Shown in pieces: positions 35,315 to 51,179 of a stretch of 64,000 bases of DNA (position 1 is the stretch's first letter; each line of letters opens with the position of its first letter). A program made the position numbers and the translations under genes. The stretch covers positions 69,908,494-69,972,493 of the forward strand of contig CM042013.1 of assembly GCA_023525715.1 (NCBI GenBank). Direction: 5' to 3'. The notes below the pieces were generated by a model. That model worked only from the letters and a program-made list of their open reading frames with translations. It made no database searches and was not told the DNA's origin. This DNA is from Cichorium intybus (taxonomy: Eukaryota > Streptophyta > Magnoliopsida > Asterales > Asteraceae).

Positions 35315-35932
35315 GCGGAACACAGAAGGGGCCAGGGGTGGCCATGGCCCCCCTGATTTTTTATCTACTAAATACCAATATACATTGAGTCAACGATTAT
35401 ACAACTAATTTCTAAAAAATCAAAATAAATCGGCCCCCTTCAGATTTTTATCTATTAAATATCAGTAATCATCAAATTGTTTTTAAAAATTTAAACAGAC
35501 GAAAACTTATAAACAGGAAAGCTAATTTAGCAAGGTAACTGAATAATGAACTCTATAAAAATACCATAAAATCATTTATCAACTCAAAATTTAAAAAGAA
35601 TAGAAAACCCTAGAATACTAAAGCCGCCGTAACTCACTAAAGATCTTCTTTGCCGGCGCCGGAGTGAAGGTAAGCATCTCTTTGTCTCTCTTTCTTCCTC
35701 TTCCTGTTCTCCCTTGAACTAATGTTGCCGTATTTGCAATTGTTCTCTTGATCTCTCCATCGCCGGCGTCGGAGTGCATATACACATTCCCTTTGTGTCT
35801 CTCGCTCCCTCTTCCGGTCGCTCAAAATTGTTACTCTCTCTCTCACTACTTTCTTGTTTCTATAAATTGGATAGTGTTGAATACATAAAAAAGTGGGAAA
35901 CAAGTTATGTACACGTTATGTATATGTACTAA

Positions 35933-35960
35933 CTAGTGGGGACCCGTGCTATGCACGGGT
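35933..35960 (-). mobile_element. Helitron 3' terminus
   Basis: On the minus strand an 8-bp hairpin (acccgtgc/gcacgggt with a 3-base loop) is followed by cccca, then CTAG and a host T. This is the Helitron 3' signature: short hairpin followed by CTRR, inserted at AT. The body would extend towards higher coordinates. I could not find the 5' TC end. The PEX13-like exons lie in the expected body and on the same strand. Confidence 0.65.
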
Positions 35961-36631
35961 TGGGTCAGCTCGATGGGTAGCCAGGCTCGTTGAATGGGTC
36001 GGGGTGTGTCGGGGCGCTTTCTTTTCGCGGATCCTGAAGCCACTTTCTAGATGATGCAATTCTGCCAAAGCTAAAACTATATATTGTTTCAACCATAATC
36101 AATTTCCATTAGTATAATAAACTGCAAGAAATAGCAACGTACTTTCATTGTTTCATTTATTATAGCAATTTACCCGTAATTTTTCCTATTACAGCATTAT
36201 ACTTTGAAAATCTTCTCGGTTATAGCAATGTGACCACCCAAAATCCAAATAAAAATCAATGTCAATGCTACAATTGAATAAACTTTTAGAGGAAAACTGA
36301 AAGTACAATGCTATAATTGGGTAGTTTGTCAAAGTAATGTGAAATCGTATTTAATATAGTATTTATTTGGGCAAATTGCTAGGAATAGCAAGTTTCCTGT
36401 CATCACCAATATAGGCAATGTACTTAATGGCCAACATACTTGTAGTTTTTCCCATTATACAATGTACTTACATTTCTTTACAAATAATAACACTATATAT
36501 CATGAAGCATGTAAAACATTTCTAAGTTTCATGTCAACTATAAGTAGAGAAATGAAAAAGTACGTCGTGGGTATTGGTTAAAAAATTATAAAATGTTGCT
36601 ATTATAATTTCGTGTCAACTTGGTGACTTAC

Positions 36632-37168
36632 CATACGCATCAAGGAAATTCAAAATCTAGGAGGAGATGAAGGAGAACCAAATTGATTGTTTGGATCCTG
36701 GTCACCACCTTAAAGATAGCCTGGACCTATACCATTCCCACCACCCATCGGACCTCCAAAACTATTGTTATACATGACTCGACTACCTCCAAAAAGACCA
36801 CCATGCCCTCCTTCATACATGGTGTTCCCATATAAACCTGTGTTATAGGATCCCACTCCACCGTAAGACCCGCACCTAACACACGATAAACAAATAAATA
36901 AAACATAGACATAAAGATCACTGGAGCAATCGAAATTAGAAATACCTCCACACATGATTCCTTAAGTATTTGGCTGCATCCATGGCCTAGCGAATACAGG
37001 TCTCCCAAGTGCATTTGCGTTAGTTGTAGACACATCATTGCTCGGGACAATTTCCCCTGATCCAGAAGCTTCGACTACATCGGTTGTGCTACCAGGAGGT
37101 GCAGGTTTAAAAGGAACATGTCAGATGACGCACAGCCCGTTCCCATGGTTTGGGAGGCGCATTGCTAC
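36632..37168 (-). pseudogene. PEX13-like peroxin fragment
   Basis: Two minus-strand blocks with splice-like borders (36946-37168 and 36632-36875) read NAPPKPWERA, VEASGSGEIVPSNDV, ALGRPVFARPW, then a Gly/Tyr/Asn-rich stretch (GLYGNTMYEGGHGGLFGG) and DQDPNNQFGSP. The order and spacing match the N-terminal half of plant PEX13, the peroxisomal membrane docking protein. Stops interrupt it: TAA near 36962, TAA near 36717 and TGA at the position of a conserved Trp near 36660. A shift follows PPKPWERA. The membrane-spanning C-terminal part is missing. It is a gene fragment carried inside a transposon unit, probably a Helitron. Confidence 0.82.
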
Positions 37169-40025
37169 CTGAAATTATAATCCTAACCAACAATTAATCA
37201 GAAGATTTGAGTTCTCTAAAAATGCATGAAAATTCCCACAATATCGTTTACAATACAATATGTTAAAATCTAAAAACAACTCCGAAATGCCAAATCCCAT
37301 TTTGAAGGAATGTTAATGTTTAATACCCTATGTAGTAGTTCCTTGATAAATCCATAACCACAAATATAAACAATCAAAATGCTAAAAATTATGGTAAAAA
37401 TCTTGAAAGATTCTCAAAGTTAAAAAAAAAATTAGGGACCAATCGTGCAAGTTAGCCCATACGACAGGGAGCATTCATGTAATTTAGTCAATATTTGTTA
37501 TATATTTTAAGTTTTTGTAAAGTAATTTATGTATTAATATAGTTAAATAGACCATTTGGGCCTAAAACGTGCAGGAAGCAACAAACATTTAAAAAGCAAT
37601 AATGAACGTGTTTATGAAAACGAAATATAAGTCAAGCAAGTTGCAAAGTGGTAAAAAACAGAACCCAATAATGTCTTGAAAGTGAAGTTGCAAAGTGATA
37701 AAAAAACATGTAGCATGATGAAGATTCTGAAGCTATTTTCATGATCTACGGTTATAGCTAACATTGCATGAGATACTTGCACTGTACAGCATCTACAAGC
37801 ACACCCAAATGTAAGTAATATAAAGAAAAGTCAACTCATCAACAAAACAAAACATGGGAAAAGAAAGCATGATTAACCGATATTTACTTAGATATGACTA
37901 CATAAATCGACATAAGAAGAGAGGAAACCTGGAAAGGGAGTGATATTCTATTCTTGATTTCCTTTTTTGAGATCTTTATCTTCTGAATCGATGTCGATTT
38001 GGGCTTCTTTCTTCAACTCTACAAAAGTTAGGAAATTCGAACTTTTACCCGATTAGATCGGATCATTTATCTTCCTTTCGACGCCATTCATTCTCATCAC
38101 CCCACTGAAACACATAATCAACACCCAGCATTTCATAAAAGAAAATAAGAAATTCGCAGTAAAACTATTCAAATTTCAAACCCATATTGAAAATCCTGTT
38201 CTTTCTTACAATGAATTAGAGAAATGGAAAAAGGGGTTTCTATTTTTCGGGGTGATTAATGATCTTTATGAGATGGGGTTTTGTTGTTAAATGGGAATCA
38301 AAAGAGTAAACAGTACCTCTTGTTTCTTGAAGCTTACAGCCGGAGGACCAAAACCTAAAACCATCTTTCCAACCTGTGCATAGAGCACACCCACTGCAAA
38401 TCAATTACACAAAATGGCGAAATTGAATTACCTAAGCCGCGCATCATCTGTCGCCTTCTTCCTCCGTCGACTCGTCTTCTCCCTTCGTACAACACTACTC
38501 TGCAAGCATTTGAGCGATGACTGTGGAGCATTAGCGTTGGTGGTCTAGGGCTACGGTAATGGTAATGGTGCGTTAGTGGCAATCAAGGTAATCTAGGGTT
38601 CCTTTAGAATAGGGTGACAGATGAACAAACCTGCCAACGGATCTAACGGTGGCGAGCCATCTGATGTTTCTGCTTCTCCTGCTGCTTCTGCTTCTGTTTC
38701 TGCTTCTACTTCAACTCTCTGGCGAGAGAATCCATGGCTGAGAGATAACAGAGATGACATAGTTGACAAAGCGGAATCCACGCACAACAATGACGGCACG
38801 AATGCACAGCATCACCACAATCAAAGTAAAGAGGTAAAGCCATTCTAAAAGAAAAACCCTAACAAAGAAAGGGGAAAGTAAACGAAGAAACACTAAGTTT
38901 TGCAGTCACCAAAAAAAGAAGAGAAAAATCATCTTAAGAAACAACGGAAACCTGCAACGCAAAAGAGAGATGGTGAGTGCATGGATGCAAATCATTTATT
39001 AACATCCACAAAAATATGCAATACATAAATCCCTAAGGAAAAAGATTACTTCAAACCCAAATGAAACCGATGCTTTTAAACAATCGGAGGCGGATGTAAA
39101 CAACCAAAAAAAACACAAAACAGGAAACATCTAAGAAACACAAAGACGAAACACGAATTGTCTTTCTCACAGGATCGGCTTTGTAGATAAGCTAAGGTAT
39201 CCGACATGCAAACCTTGAGCGAAGCAGGAGAAGACTTTAAGTTGCGTCGTTGAATTACGGTAATTCGACTGAAGAGAGATGGGAGAAATGCAAGTAGGAA
39301 GAAAAAGAAACGAAGCGTCAAGAAATCATAAGGAAGAAAGCGGTAAGCAACAGGTGTCATGCCCATCCAAGGAACCCGTATATCTGACCCAATCGCAACA
39401 CGTGTACAACCCAGGAAATGAACCATTTAATAAACAAAGGAAAAAAATGTGTGACAATTGCACAAAAAAAGGGGTGTAACATCCGCAAAATCTACGGCTT
39501 TTAATTAATATAATAATTATCAAAGCTGCAAAACTATACTGTGATTTGACATAAAGAAAAAGAAATTTATTTGATGTTAATTTACTTTTAAATTATATTT
39601 TGAGCTTTATTACCCACAATTCGATTAGAAATTAGTTTCTCTTTTCTTTGTATATAATAACTCAAGTTACTTATTAATTTATAGTTTTTTAGTTTCTTAC
39701 AATCCAAAATTTCAATATATTGAAATTCGGAATTTGCAATACAATATTATAACCATTAACAATTAGTTTTTTACAAACATATTTTACATTTATTGTAAAA
39801 ATGTATTTATTAATCGTTTTCTATTTTGTTATTTATTAACAGTTAATTAATTTTGATATTTATCCTACCTTAAAATGAAAAAACAATTTACTATTGAGGG
39901 ATATCTTAACAAAAAAAAAATGTAAGTTTTGTGTAATTTTTTTATATGTACTAACGTTAAACAAAGTTAAACAATTTTATATGGTTTATATGTAATAACA
40001 TTACGGCCCCCCTAATTATAATGTA
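37169..40025. other. Interior of the hAT/Helitron unit, no supported gene
   Basis: There are short spliced-looking pieces near 37960-38040 and 38300-38350 on the minus strand. A 75-codon plus frame (38621-38848), rich in Ala/Ser and then in Asp, Asn and His, is also open. None is recognised. The right 500 bp is very AT-rich. Confidence 0.35.
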
Positions 40026-40035
40026 TGTGTTCCGC

Positions 40036-40039
<4 letters not shown>

Positions 40040-40131
<92 letters not shown>
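40040..40131. repeat. (TA)n microsatellite
   Basis: Pure TA between the hAT-like right terminus and foldback A. Confidence 0.97.
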
Positions 40132-41157
<1,026 letters not shown>

Positions 41158-41169
41158 ATCTCCCCCTTG

Positions 41170-42740
41170 TTTTAATGCTTCATTTATCTTCAGGCTTCAC
41201 TTGAACTTGGACGTCAGTTGAATTACTGCAGAAAATTTCCAACAATCTCCCCCTTAACCAAGGTATAGATGTTGATAGCTTTTAGTACGTTGCAGAGACA
41301 ACTTCATCTTCGGTATCAGTCTGTCTTCAGATATGACTTTGAACGCGCATTGGGTACGGGCTTCAGCATAGGTCTTGAGATCACGACATCCAGCTTCTGA
41401 TTTGACTTTGACTGGCATGGAGTCTGACTCTTCACTTTTCTTCATGATCACGTATAGGTGCAAGTGTAGCAACAAGCTTGCTGAGGAGGAATTCAAGCAG
41501 CCTGTCACATGGAATTGAGCTTTCACCTTCTTCGGGAACAAATTATTCGTGTCAAAATTCTCGAACTTCACTTCTTGAGCTTGCGCTTATCGATACCATC
41601 TTTGACTGTAAATCCTATGGGTCATGGAGTTATAAACTCTCACAACAATTGTTCAAGGATTCATCCTTGGCTCGAAATGAGACTTCTCGCAGTATCTGTG
41701 TGAACCCGGGGGAACACACTGTGATTGTTTGAGTATATGTGAACTACTCGTGGCCGTTTTGATTTAGGCCCCTGCATATCCTTGATCAAAGATCTCAATG
41801 CAGTTAACAAGTCAACTTGGCTCTTGGCTAGACGTTCAATGGTATCCAAACTCTGCGGAGTGTACCATCCTAGTGCCAATTTTGAATCAGGTAAAGTTGT
41901 TGGGGTCTCACAGCTATTGTGGTAAACAACAACGATCACTGACCCGGAATTTTGATATTTCATCAATGTGAGGTAAAACACATTGAGTCACGAACATCTT
42001 GTTTAGAAGAAGTATAGGGTCAAGAGTGGTATGAGTGTGTAATATGTCTTGGTTACTAGACATACCTTTCGGCTAGACTTTCGAATTGTCATCAGTGCAT
42101 CGTTTATTACACTGAGTCATCCAACTCTTGAATTAGAAGCTTTGTATGTAAGAAAGGTTTTTGATGCCTCACATCTACTACTGGTGTTGTAGCAGAGATC
42201 ATTAGCATAGAATGTCGAAATATCATCACCATTTGGTTTAAAATGGTGAGTCGTCTATTTCTTCCAACAGAAGGTTAGAGGTGGTTAAGAATAGATTGGT
42301 GCATGTGATAGACTACGGTACGCAATCTAACCATCTGCACAGACTTTTTAACTCTCGACTTTGAGTGGTTTCTCTCAAAGTGTCTAGAAGTTGGTGTTAC
42401 ACAAGAAAAAAATCTTAGATTGGTTAAGAAGAGTTGCCAGTGCTTCACATTCATTAAGGTGTATCAATGAGGATCACAAACACTTAAAAATTACCTCAGC
42501 AGTGAGTGGTATAAACTCGGTGCGTCGTCGGTAGGTAATATTTTTGGATTTTTAAATAGTCTGAAAACTAAAGAAATAAACGAAAATATTTTTGTATTTT
42601 TAAAGTTTGTAATTTTTGTTTTGTTTTTAATTCTCCCCCTAAATTTGTGCATGGAAGAGAATTGCGGAAGTAAAAACCATGAACAAATTTTAACTAAACA
42701 AAAACACAGAAAAACATTTACAGAACTGATCTAACAGTCA
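41170..42740. other. Copia copy 2 interior lacking pol
   Basis: The expected integrase, reverse transcriptase and RNase H are not detectable in any frame. A second copy of the purine-tract motif (aacaatctccccctt) lies at 41241-41255, about 87 bases inside the first. A 106-codon minus frame (41661-41981) is open but unrecognised. Confidence 0.55.
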
Positions 42741-45700
42741 TCAAAATGTATCAAATCCAGTTTGAAATGAGGTTACCTGTTCAATTTTCAACACGTCGTT
42801 AGGCACGGTCCCCACGTGATCCTTTCCCTTCTCCCCTCCCGCAAAGGACACATACTCTCAATCAATGATTTGAATGTTGTGCAGTTGAGAGATGTCTCCA
42901 AACATGTGCCTGGAACAGCCACTATCAACGAACCGAGGTCTGATGATATTCGTCCACAGCTGCTCCTGCACACATGCAGGATCAATTGGTCTTGGGAACC
43001 CAGTCCATCTTGAAACTAGGTCGACCATCATTATCAACACACTTGACTTGTTCCAAGATCATATCCTGCTTATCAAATAAAGAACATGAATAATTAGCAG
43101 GAAAATTAGATGATTTGGAAACAAGGCCTTTTGGTACCCATCGGTAGATTGGTTTTGGTCTTTTGTTGTTTGACTGGATGGGTGTGTCAGCACTTGAGTT
43201 CGAAGCAACACTCCCCCTCGATTTGTGCTTCTTTTGCCAGTGAAGACTTGAGGACGACCTTTGAGACGAGTTCGACTTTACCGACTTCGATTTGGTAGAC
43301 CCGTCTCTCGTATCGGTCTTCTTGTCCATGAGGGCCTGCTTCTTGGCCTTTGCTGCATTCCAACCACAGTCGCGTGACCGTGACCTTGAGGGTTTTCTTT
43401 TGCAAGATTTCCCTTTTGGCACGTTCTGTCAGTGTTGTGCGTAGGAGGGAATGTATGGACAGTATGGACAGTTTCTGGCAATATGGACAGTTCCTGGCAA
43501 TATGACCTGCAATCCCACAGTTAAAACAAGTCTGTCTTTTTAAAGGAGTATTGGAATTTTGTACAGGTCCAGATTTAAGGAAACTATTACCACACACACG
43601 CATGCAAGCAATAGATTTAACAGTCAAATTCTTCTTCCTAGCGGTTTTAGAATCAACATCACATAAAGGTTTTGAAATAACACGAGTCTTAGAATCAAAA
43701 TTAACATCAAAAAAATCATCAGAATTAGTCTTCAAACAGTTTTTAATAGAATTTAAAGTAGGCGAGTCTTCAACTTCCTCAATCTTCGATTTTAATTTAT
43801 CTACACATGAGATAGAAACATCAGTATTTTTCATTTCAGAAATCTCAGTGGTGCCAGATGTACTTAGTTGAACATAATTTGATAGAAAACAGTCTTCAGA
43901 TTCTTCAATGTTTGGTGACGGAGTAAAATTATTATTGTAGGGAGGGGGAACAACATTATATCCTAGACCTTCACCTTGTTTGCTTGACCAAACAGTTTGC
44001 TTTTCCAAAATAGTTTCAACTACTTCATTAGACACATATACCTTTTTAAAGGTTGATTCTTCCTGTAGGAATTTTATTTTTAATGCATTTAATTCAGCAG
44101 TCAAACTGGCAATATCTTCGTTGGCAAACCTAAGTTGACATCTAGCTGTGCTAAGTTCATCTTGCATTCTGTGATAGTTGTGATAGTCTGAGGTTTTGGC
44201 ATCTAAGGCTTCTTGAAGGGGTTTTAATTTCTTTTTATGCTTATAGACAAGGCTTTCGGTATCTTGAACTTCTCTAACTAAATTTTCATTCAATTCACGA
44301 TATCTAGCAATTATATCAATACAGGACTGAGAGGAGCAAGAAACTGTACTAACCTCATCACCGGCAGGAGTGGAAGATACCATGAATGCGAACTGTAAGT
44401 CCATCATCTCTCCTTCAGCAGCATCCACATCCATTTCTCCTTCAATCTGAGCCAGGTGAGCTCTGCCTTCTCCATTCAGGTTTAGGTCTTGCACTTGATC
44501 TTCCCAAGTAAACTGCTGAGCCACCATCGCCCTTTAAGCATTCTGAGGATCAGCAGCCTCATGATTTGTTCCAGCCGGCACCAAGGTTCTGTCTTGATTC
44601 TCCATTCTTGGTTTGGTGCATTCACGACCAAAGTGACCAAGCTCGTTGCAGTTGAAACACCTCAGATTAGCTTTGCTAGGACTCATCTTCCTATCACCAG
44701 AATTGTTCACCTAGTTGTTTCTTCCAGTTCTTTGGGTGAATTTCATGGCCCTATGCACTGCCATAGCAATGTGCCAAGAAATGTCCATCTCCTCCAAATC
44801 ATCAGGATTGATTTGATCCAGGTCTCCAGCAGTCATAGGGTGAAACAGTTCACCGGCCACCAAGGCATTGTAACAATTTAGAAGACCAGCCATCAAACCA
44901 AGATTCTCTTTAGTGCCTTGAGGAAGAGGTTGAGCAATAGTTGGGGTCTTGCTAGAAGAAGCAGTAACGGATGGAGCAGGAGGCGCCACAGAGGATGAAC
45001 TAGGTTGAAATTGAGTTGGTGCTTTAGGAGTGGCATGACTAGCAGCTTGGACAGAAAAGGCATTGTTGGTTGAGGTACTGATGTTAGCAGACTGGTACGA
45101 GCTAACATGATTCATTTCTCTCTGCTTGTCATCAATGTCACAAGATTTAATGATAGCCATAATCTCAGAAAGTGAGAGTCTAGCTAATTCTTTTGTCTTC
45201 TTGATGACAGCCACATTTATGTCCCAGCTTCTAGGAAGTGAGTTGAGAAGCTTCTTGTTGACATCAACCTTGGGAAAAGAGATCCCAGCTTTAGTTAGTT
45301 CTGTATGAAGGGTAATGAACCGTTGAAGTTGAGCTTCCAAAGATTCTCCAAGGACGTGATTAAACATGTTGAACCTTTGGCGAAGCATATCTTGCATGCT
45401 TTGCTTCATGTCTTCATTGCCCTCATTCATGTCAATCAATGCATCCCATAAGGATTTAGCAGTTGTATACTCACGGAAACCCTGAGCAATTTCTGGAGAA
45501 AGTGCCATAGACAGGGTAGCAAGGGCTCTTTGAAATGGTTCTGCCTTCTCAAATTCCAAGTCAGTGTAATCTTCAAACGGTTTGTCAACCAAAACGTCAC
45601 CTCTCATCATGGTAACTCTAACTGGTGGACGAAGAAAATATTTCCACAGCTTCACGTCTTTCATTTTGATGTATTGTTCAAACCGATACTTTCATTCGGT

Positions 45701-45793
45701 AAAACCTTCAGCTTTAATCAAACGAGGGATACGGGTAACGGTACCCATAATCGAATCAAGGTCACTGTTGACGGTAGACATTGCGGGATCCAT
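42740..45793 (-). pseudogene. Copia gag and protease of copy 2, degraded
   Basis: The frame starts at ATG 45793 (MDPAMSTVNSDLDSI). A UBN2-type gag follows, with one TGA near 45688. A first CCHC knuckle CFNCNELGHFGREC lies near 44660. A stop near 44537 precedes a coiled-coil-like Glu/Lys-rich part (43900-44300) and a second knuckle CFNCGIAGHIARNC near 43500. A short duplicated tract (43455-43505) shifts the frame. Then come a basic linker with RWVPKGLV and the protease-type FVDSGCSRHMFGD (about 42920). Coding fades after VSFAGGEKG. Gag would form the particle, and the protease motif is the remnant of Pol. Confidence 0.85.
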
Positions 45794-46621
45794 CGGTAAA
45801 GTTTAATGTTCGAAAAATTAAATCGCAAAATTTAATTACGCAAAAATTAAAAATCACGAGACCGAATAATAATAATAAACGAGCACCGAACAAACACCAA
45901 AACGCCGAATAAGCACCGATCCACAACACCGAGTAATCAAAAAATCGAGTAACTGATTACTAGTTTGACCGAGTAACACAAATAACCGAGTAATTAAGTT
46001 AACCGATCAAACGCAAAAACCAAGTTCACACCGAACCAAAAGAAAGCACAAGGAACCGAACAACTATCCACCGAGCAACTATGGTCAAACCGAGTAACCT
46101 TCAATGGACCTAACAACAGAAGGAAAAACCTAGTGCACCGATTAGCAACAAATGGGCCTACCGAGCAACTCCTTGATGGACCGAAGAACTGAGAAACGGA
46201 CCGAGTAACAAGCTAAAACCCTAGCCGCCAAAGGGACTTCACCGAGCAACAACAGAGGCCACCAAAAAACCCAATACAAATGATGCAGCCTCCGAACAAC
46301 TTACTCAAACCCTAGTGTGCCGCCGAATAACCTCCTTGCAACCCTAATAACCCACCGAGAAACCCAAGCAAAACCCTAATCCCTCCTTTCTGCCGTCGAA
46401 CAACCCACACCAAGGGTAACCGAACAACTAAAAACTCGCCAAAACAGATCCAAAAAACAACGTTTTGGATCAAAAACGGGATTTTAAAGGATTTTGCTTG
46501 AAGATCAATGAAGAACACCAAGAACACAACCTCAAAAACTCGAAAAACAATCCAAAAATTCACAACAAACGGATCAAACTCACAAATCTCCAAGAACAAA
46601 AGATGATTGATATAAAAAACA

Positions 46622-46636
46622 AGCTCTGATACCAAT
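46622..46636 (-). other. tRNA-iMet primer-binding site of copia copy 2
   Basis: The minus strand reads ttggtatcagagctt next to the 5' LTR. The TGGTATCAGAGC core is complete. Confidence 0.88.

Positions 46637-47364
<728 letters not shown>

Positions 47365-47443
<79 letters not shown>
47365..47443. repeat. (GT)n-(AT)n microsatellite
   Basis: A short gt run followed by about 60 bp of AT. Confidence 0.95.
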
Positions 47444-47446
<3 letters not shown>

Positions 47447-48270
47447 CAAAAATAACATTTTATTTTAAAGTATGATGCTATTGATGAACTTTTTTACAGT
47501 CACCAATCTATTTAGCACAAATAGTTTAGTCAATGATTAAGCATCACAACATTATTCATTTATGGGGTTGCACTTAAGGGGGTCAGAATGCAAACACAAA
47601 AGGGAGCGGTTGTTTGGTGCAATGTACAGAAAAACTATGTGTGAGTTTGGTGTTTTTTATTATGTGTGAGTGTGTTACAGGGTTGTCAAATATACATTTT
47701 TCTCGTGTTAAAGTGTTCCTTTGTGTGGTGCTTAATCTATATTCACATATTAGAATCGAGAGATGTTACATTCCCTTTCCTTTTTATATAAAAAAACAAT
47801 TAACTTCACACCACAGTTAAACCTTCAATTGAATTAGTTATAAAGCTAACATTTTGTTCTCAAACTATTTTTCTTGGTTTTCTAACAAATTATATGATTA
47901 TTCTAATTAATTCGTGCAGAGTAATCAAATAAACACCCAAAATTCGAATCCAATAAAACAACAAATGTGTTCCCAAACTAACTGAAATGAAACAATCATA
48001 TCACAATAACTAACCACAAATCCAAACTCCAAACTCCAAAAACAAAAACAAAAAAAACTCCCACAAATCAAACTTCCATTAATCTCCAATCTCAAACAGC
48101 TCTCAAGAACCCTTCACTATGAGCTCTTCTCATAGCAAGATCTGACACAAAGCTCAAAAGATTCACACTCACATCATGACACTGTTGCCTATCACATGTC
48201 ACATTCACCTCCTTCGGCAGCAATTGTGCATGCCACCCCCGACATGTCGCTGGTTGAGTTTTCTGACCAT
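47444..48270. other. Unassigned DNA left of CACTA 2
   Basis: Mostly AT-rich with no plus-strand gene. At 48090-48270 the minus strand is open for about 52 codons, ending SDLAMRRAHSEGFLRAV and a stop, and looks exon-like. I do not recognise it. Confidence 0.35.
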
Positions 48271-48299
48271 CACTACTAGAAACTCAGCCTATACAGATG

Positions 48300-48550
48300 A
48301 GACATATAGGGACGACAGCTGTCGTCGCTATAGACCCTTCATTAGAGACTTAGGCTATTTGCATATGCAAACAAGTTTAGATGTAGTTGATGAATCAAAT
48401 GATGCCTCTATTCCAGTGGATGAAAATTTCATAGACGGTGATGAAGAGGACGATGATATGCACCCTTCAAAAGACGAACTCATTGTTGATACGGATGATA
48501 GCGATGATGATGATGTAGATGCATGTTATTCTAGTAGTGGCTCTGATTGA
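48300..48550 (+). pseudogene. Acidic C-terminal ORF remnant in CACTA 2
   Basis: The frame ends in a strongly acidic tail (DGDEEDDDMH, DTDDSDDDDVDACYSS). By position, just upstream of the TNPA-like gene, it could be the last exon of a TNP2-type transposase, but I see no catalytic domain. The sequence before about 48300 is the CACTA terminus, so the recorded start is not a real one. Confidence 0.35.
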
Positions 48551-48677
48551 ATGTAATGTAATGTTTTCTGTATGTTTAATGGACGATTTTTGTTAAATTG
48601 CTATGGTGTTGTGTATATTAAATTGTTGCTTATAATATTTTTCTAAAATATGTTTGTTATTTATTTCAATTGAAGGC

Positions 48678-50391
48678 ATGGCACCACGTGTTGCTAGAGG
48701 TCACTGTGGAGACGGTGGGGCTGATCCTCCACGAGGCCCACATAGGATCCCTTCGACTTGTAAGTCATGTAAGTAACTTGTTCCAATTTAAGTATGCTTT
48801 TATACTAAATATATTTTTTACTTACCAACTTGCCAATTACATGTATCAATGCAACCAAACCTAAAAGGAAGACTCGTGGATCGGAAAAGACTTAAATCTT
48901 TATGAGGAGTTCCAAAAAAACAACGAGAAGCCATTAGCCCTTCTGTTTGATGACCAGGGAAATAAGTTCAAATTTATCGGAAATAATTTCCAGATGTTAA
49001 TACGCTTGATATCGAATGAGGTTGGTAGAAGAGTTCTAATGCACTATCGTTGTTGGGAAAACATTCCTAACAGATAAAAGAGAGACATTTATCCAACACT
49101 TCATGTAAGTATACAATATAATGTTTTATTTTTATTTCAATTTTGTAATTTCTAAATGTCTTCTAATCCTATGTTTTTCAGAATTATTTTGATCTTGATA
49201 GTTTTTGGAACACACCATATTGGAATGGAATTGTACTTGGAGTAGGGAGCGACTGTGCCAACAGTTACAAGCGATGAAAACACAACTTGAAATGACATTT
49301 TATTGACCATGGAGGTTATGAGGATATTGATAGGGAAAAGGAGCATCCTCCGCCTAGACAGACTCCCTAGGCGTGGGGAAGCTCATTGATAAATTGTTTC
49401 TCACAGAAAAGTACAAGACCTACTCAGAAAAAATAAAGGGTACAAACAACTACAATAGTATACAAGTTCTCATGGGACTGAATCATATGCACAAAAGCGA
49501 TATAAATAAGTAGGAATTTTTTTAAGTATTTAAGGAGTTATTAATAATTCTATGAAATTTTATTAAATCTTGTTATAATTTATAGGTCTAAGTAACCGAC
49601 AAGAGTAGCCATGTAGAAGGGTGGAGAAAAAGCCACTTCAAGGAAGGTTGTGGTTGGGTGAATAATTGTGCAGAAGCTGATTGTGTAAGTAAAATTTGTA
49701 GAAATATGTTTTAGTATGTTTTTATTTTGTGTAACATATTGATATGGAATTTAGTGTAGAATGTCTATTTTGCTATTGAAAATCATTGCATATATTAAAA
49801 TATGAGAATTGTTATTATTTATAGGTAAACAAGTTGGTTATCCATTTTATAGCAGTTATGTTGTTGAATTTTAGATATAAAAACTAATGTACGTTTGTTG
49901 TTTTGTTTAATGTAGGAAAAATCCAAGCTGAGTACAAAACCATGTTAGACATAGCTGATGGTGATGAGTGAAGGGTTGATGAGGTTGAATGCCTTAAACG
50001 TGCACTTGGAAAAAGGCGTGGGCATACACGGGGAGTCGGTAGAAAAGTGAAGAATGTCCCGGCTTACCACGCACCGGGTGCTTCATCATCAACCCAAAAC
50101 TTCAACTAAATGACTCAATAATTTAATCAGAACTTTACCCAACAATTGACTCAACAATTAAGTCAACAGTTTAATCAGCACATGCAAACAATTTTTACCC
50201 AAAATAACATTCCACAACCGTTTCAACCCTTTCAATTCCAAGTTGATCCAACACAACTACAATCTATACATATTCAATATCAAAACAACCAAGGTAGTGG
50301 TGATGATGAAAGGACACAAACAGACAGTGATAATCAAGGAGGCAACGCCGGAAATGCAAATAAAAATGAAACCGAAAGTGAAAGCGATTAA
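48678..50391 (+). pseudogene. Transposase_24 / TNPA-like CACTA protein, degraded
   Basis: ATG at 48678 opens MAPRVARGHCGDGG. Exon-like blocks follow with GT/AG borders near 48770, 48855-49106, 49182-49490, 49586-49687 and 49917-50391. They carry GRRVLMHYRCWENIP, NYFDLDSFWNTPYW, HFIDHGGYEDIDREKEHPPP, HGTESYAQKR and a Gln/Asn-rich end (QQLSQQFNQHMQ, then an acidic tail). This is the pattern of plant En/Spm accessory proteins of the Transposase_24 family, which bind subterminal repeats. Stops occur in most blocks (for example at 49075, 49275, 49282 and 49369). The copy is dead. Confidence 0.75.
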
Positions 50392-50527
50392 AACAATTTA
50401 AAGAACTTTTTGTAATATTTGGATGATATTTTATGTATTAACGTTATATGTTTTGGTAAATTATATAATTATGCATTATTAGTACGTTGTTTTAAATGCT
50501 TTGGTATTCATATTTTATTTATTGCTG

Positions 50528-51150
<623 letters not shown>

Positions 51151-51179
51151 CAACATGTTTTAGAAACCAAAAAAAAACT

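Larger units (their letters stand above)
35311..40039. mobile_element. hAT-like unit with AGTGGCGGAACACA termini
   Basis: The left terminus AGTGGCGGAACACA (35311-35324) matches 13 of 14 bases of the inverted right terminus AGGGGCGGAACACA (40026-40039). Both sides are embedded in (TA)n, so a target duplication cannot be read. Similar ggcgga-type termini occur on plant hAT MITEs, so the class is an inference. The 4.7-kb interior contains a Helitron-type 3' end and a PEX13-like fragment but no transposase I can recognise. It may be a short MITE-type element enlarged by a nested Helitron. Confidence 0.5.

Noticed and set aside
38621..38848. Ala/Ser-rich plus-strand frame starting MNKPANGSNGG
   Set aside because: Short, low-complexity first half, and both strands are open here. 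No family recognised, so it was not called.
35311..40039. An LTR retrotransposon between the two ggcggaacaca ends
   Set aside because: The ends are inverted, not direct, and there is no primer site or purine tract.
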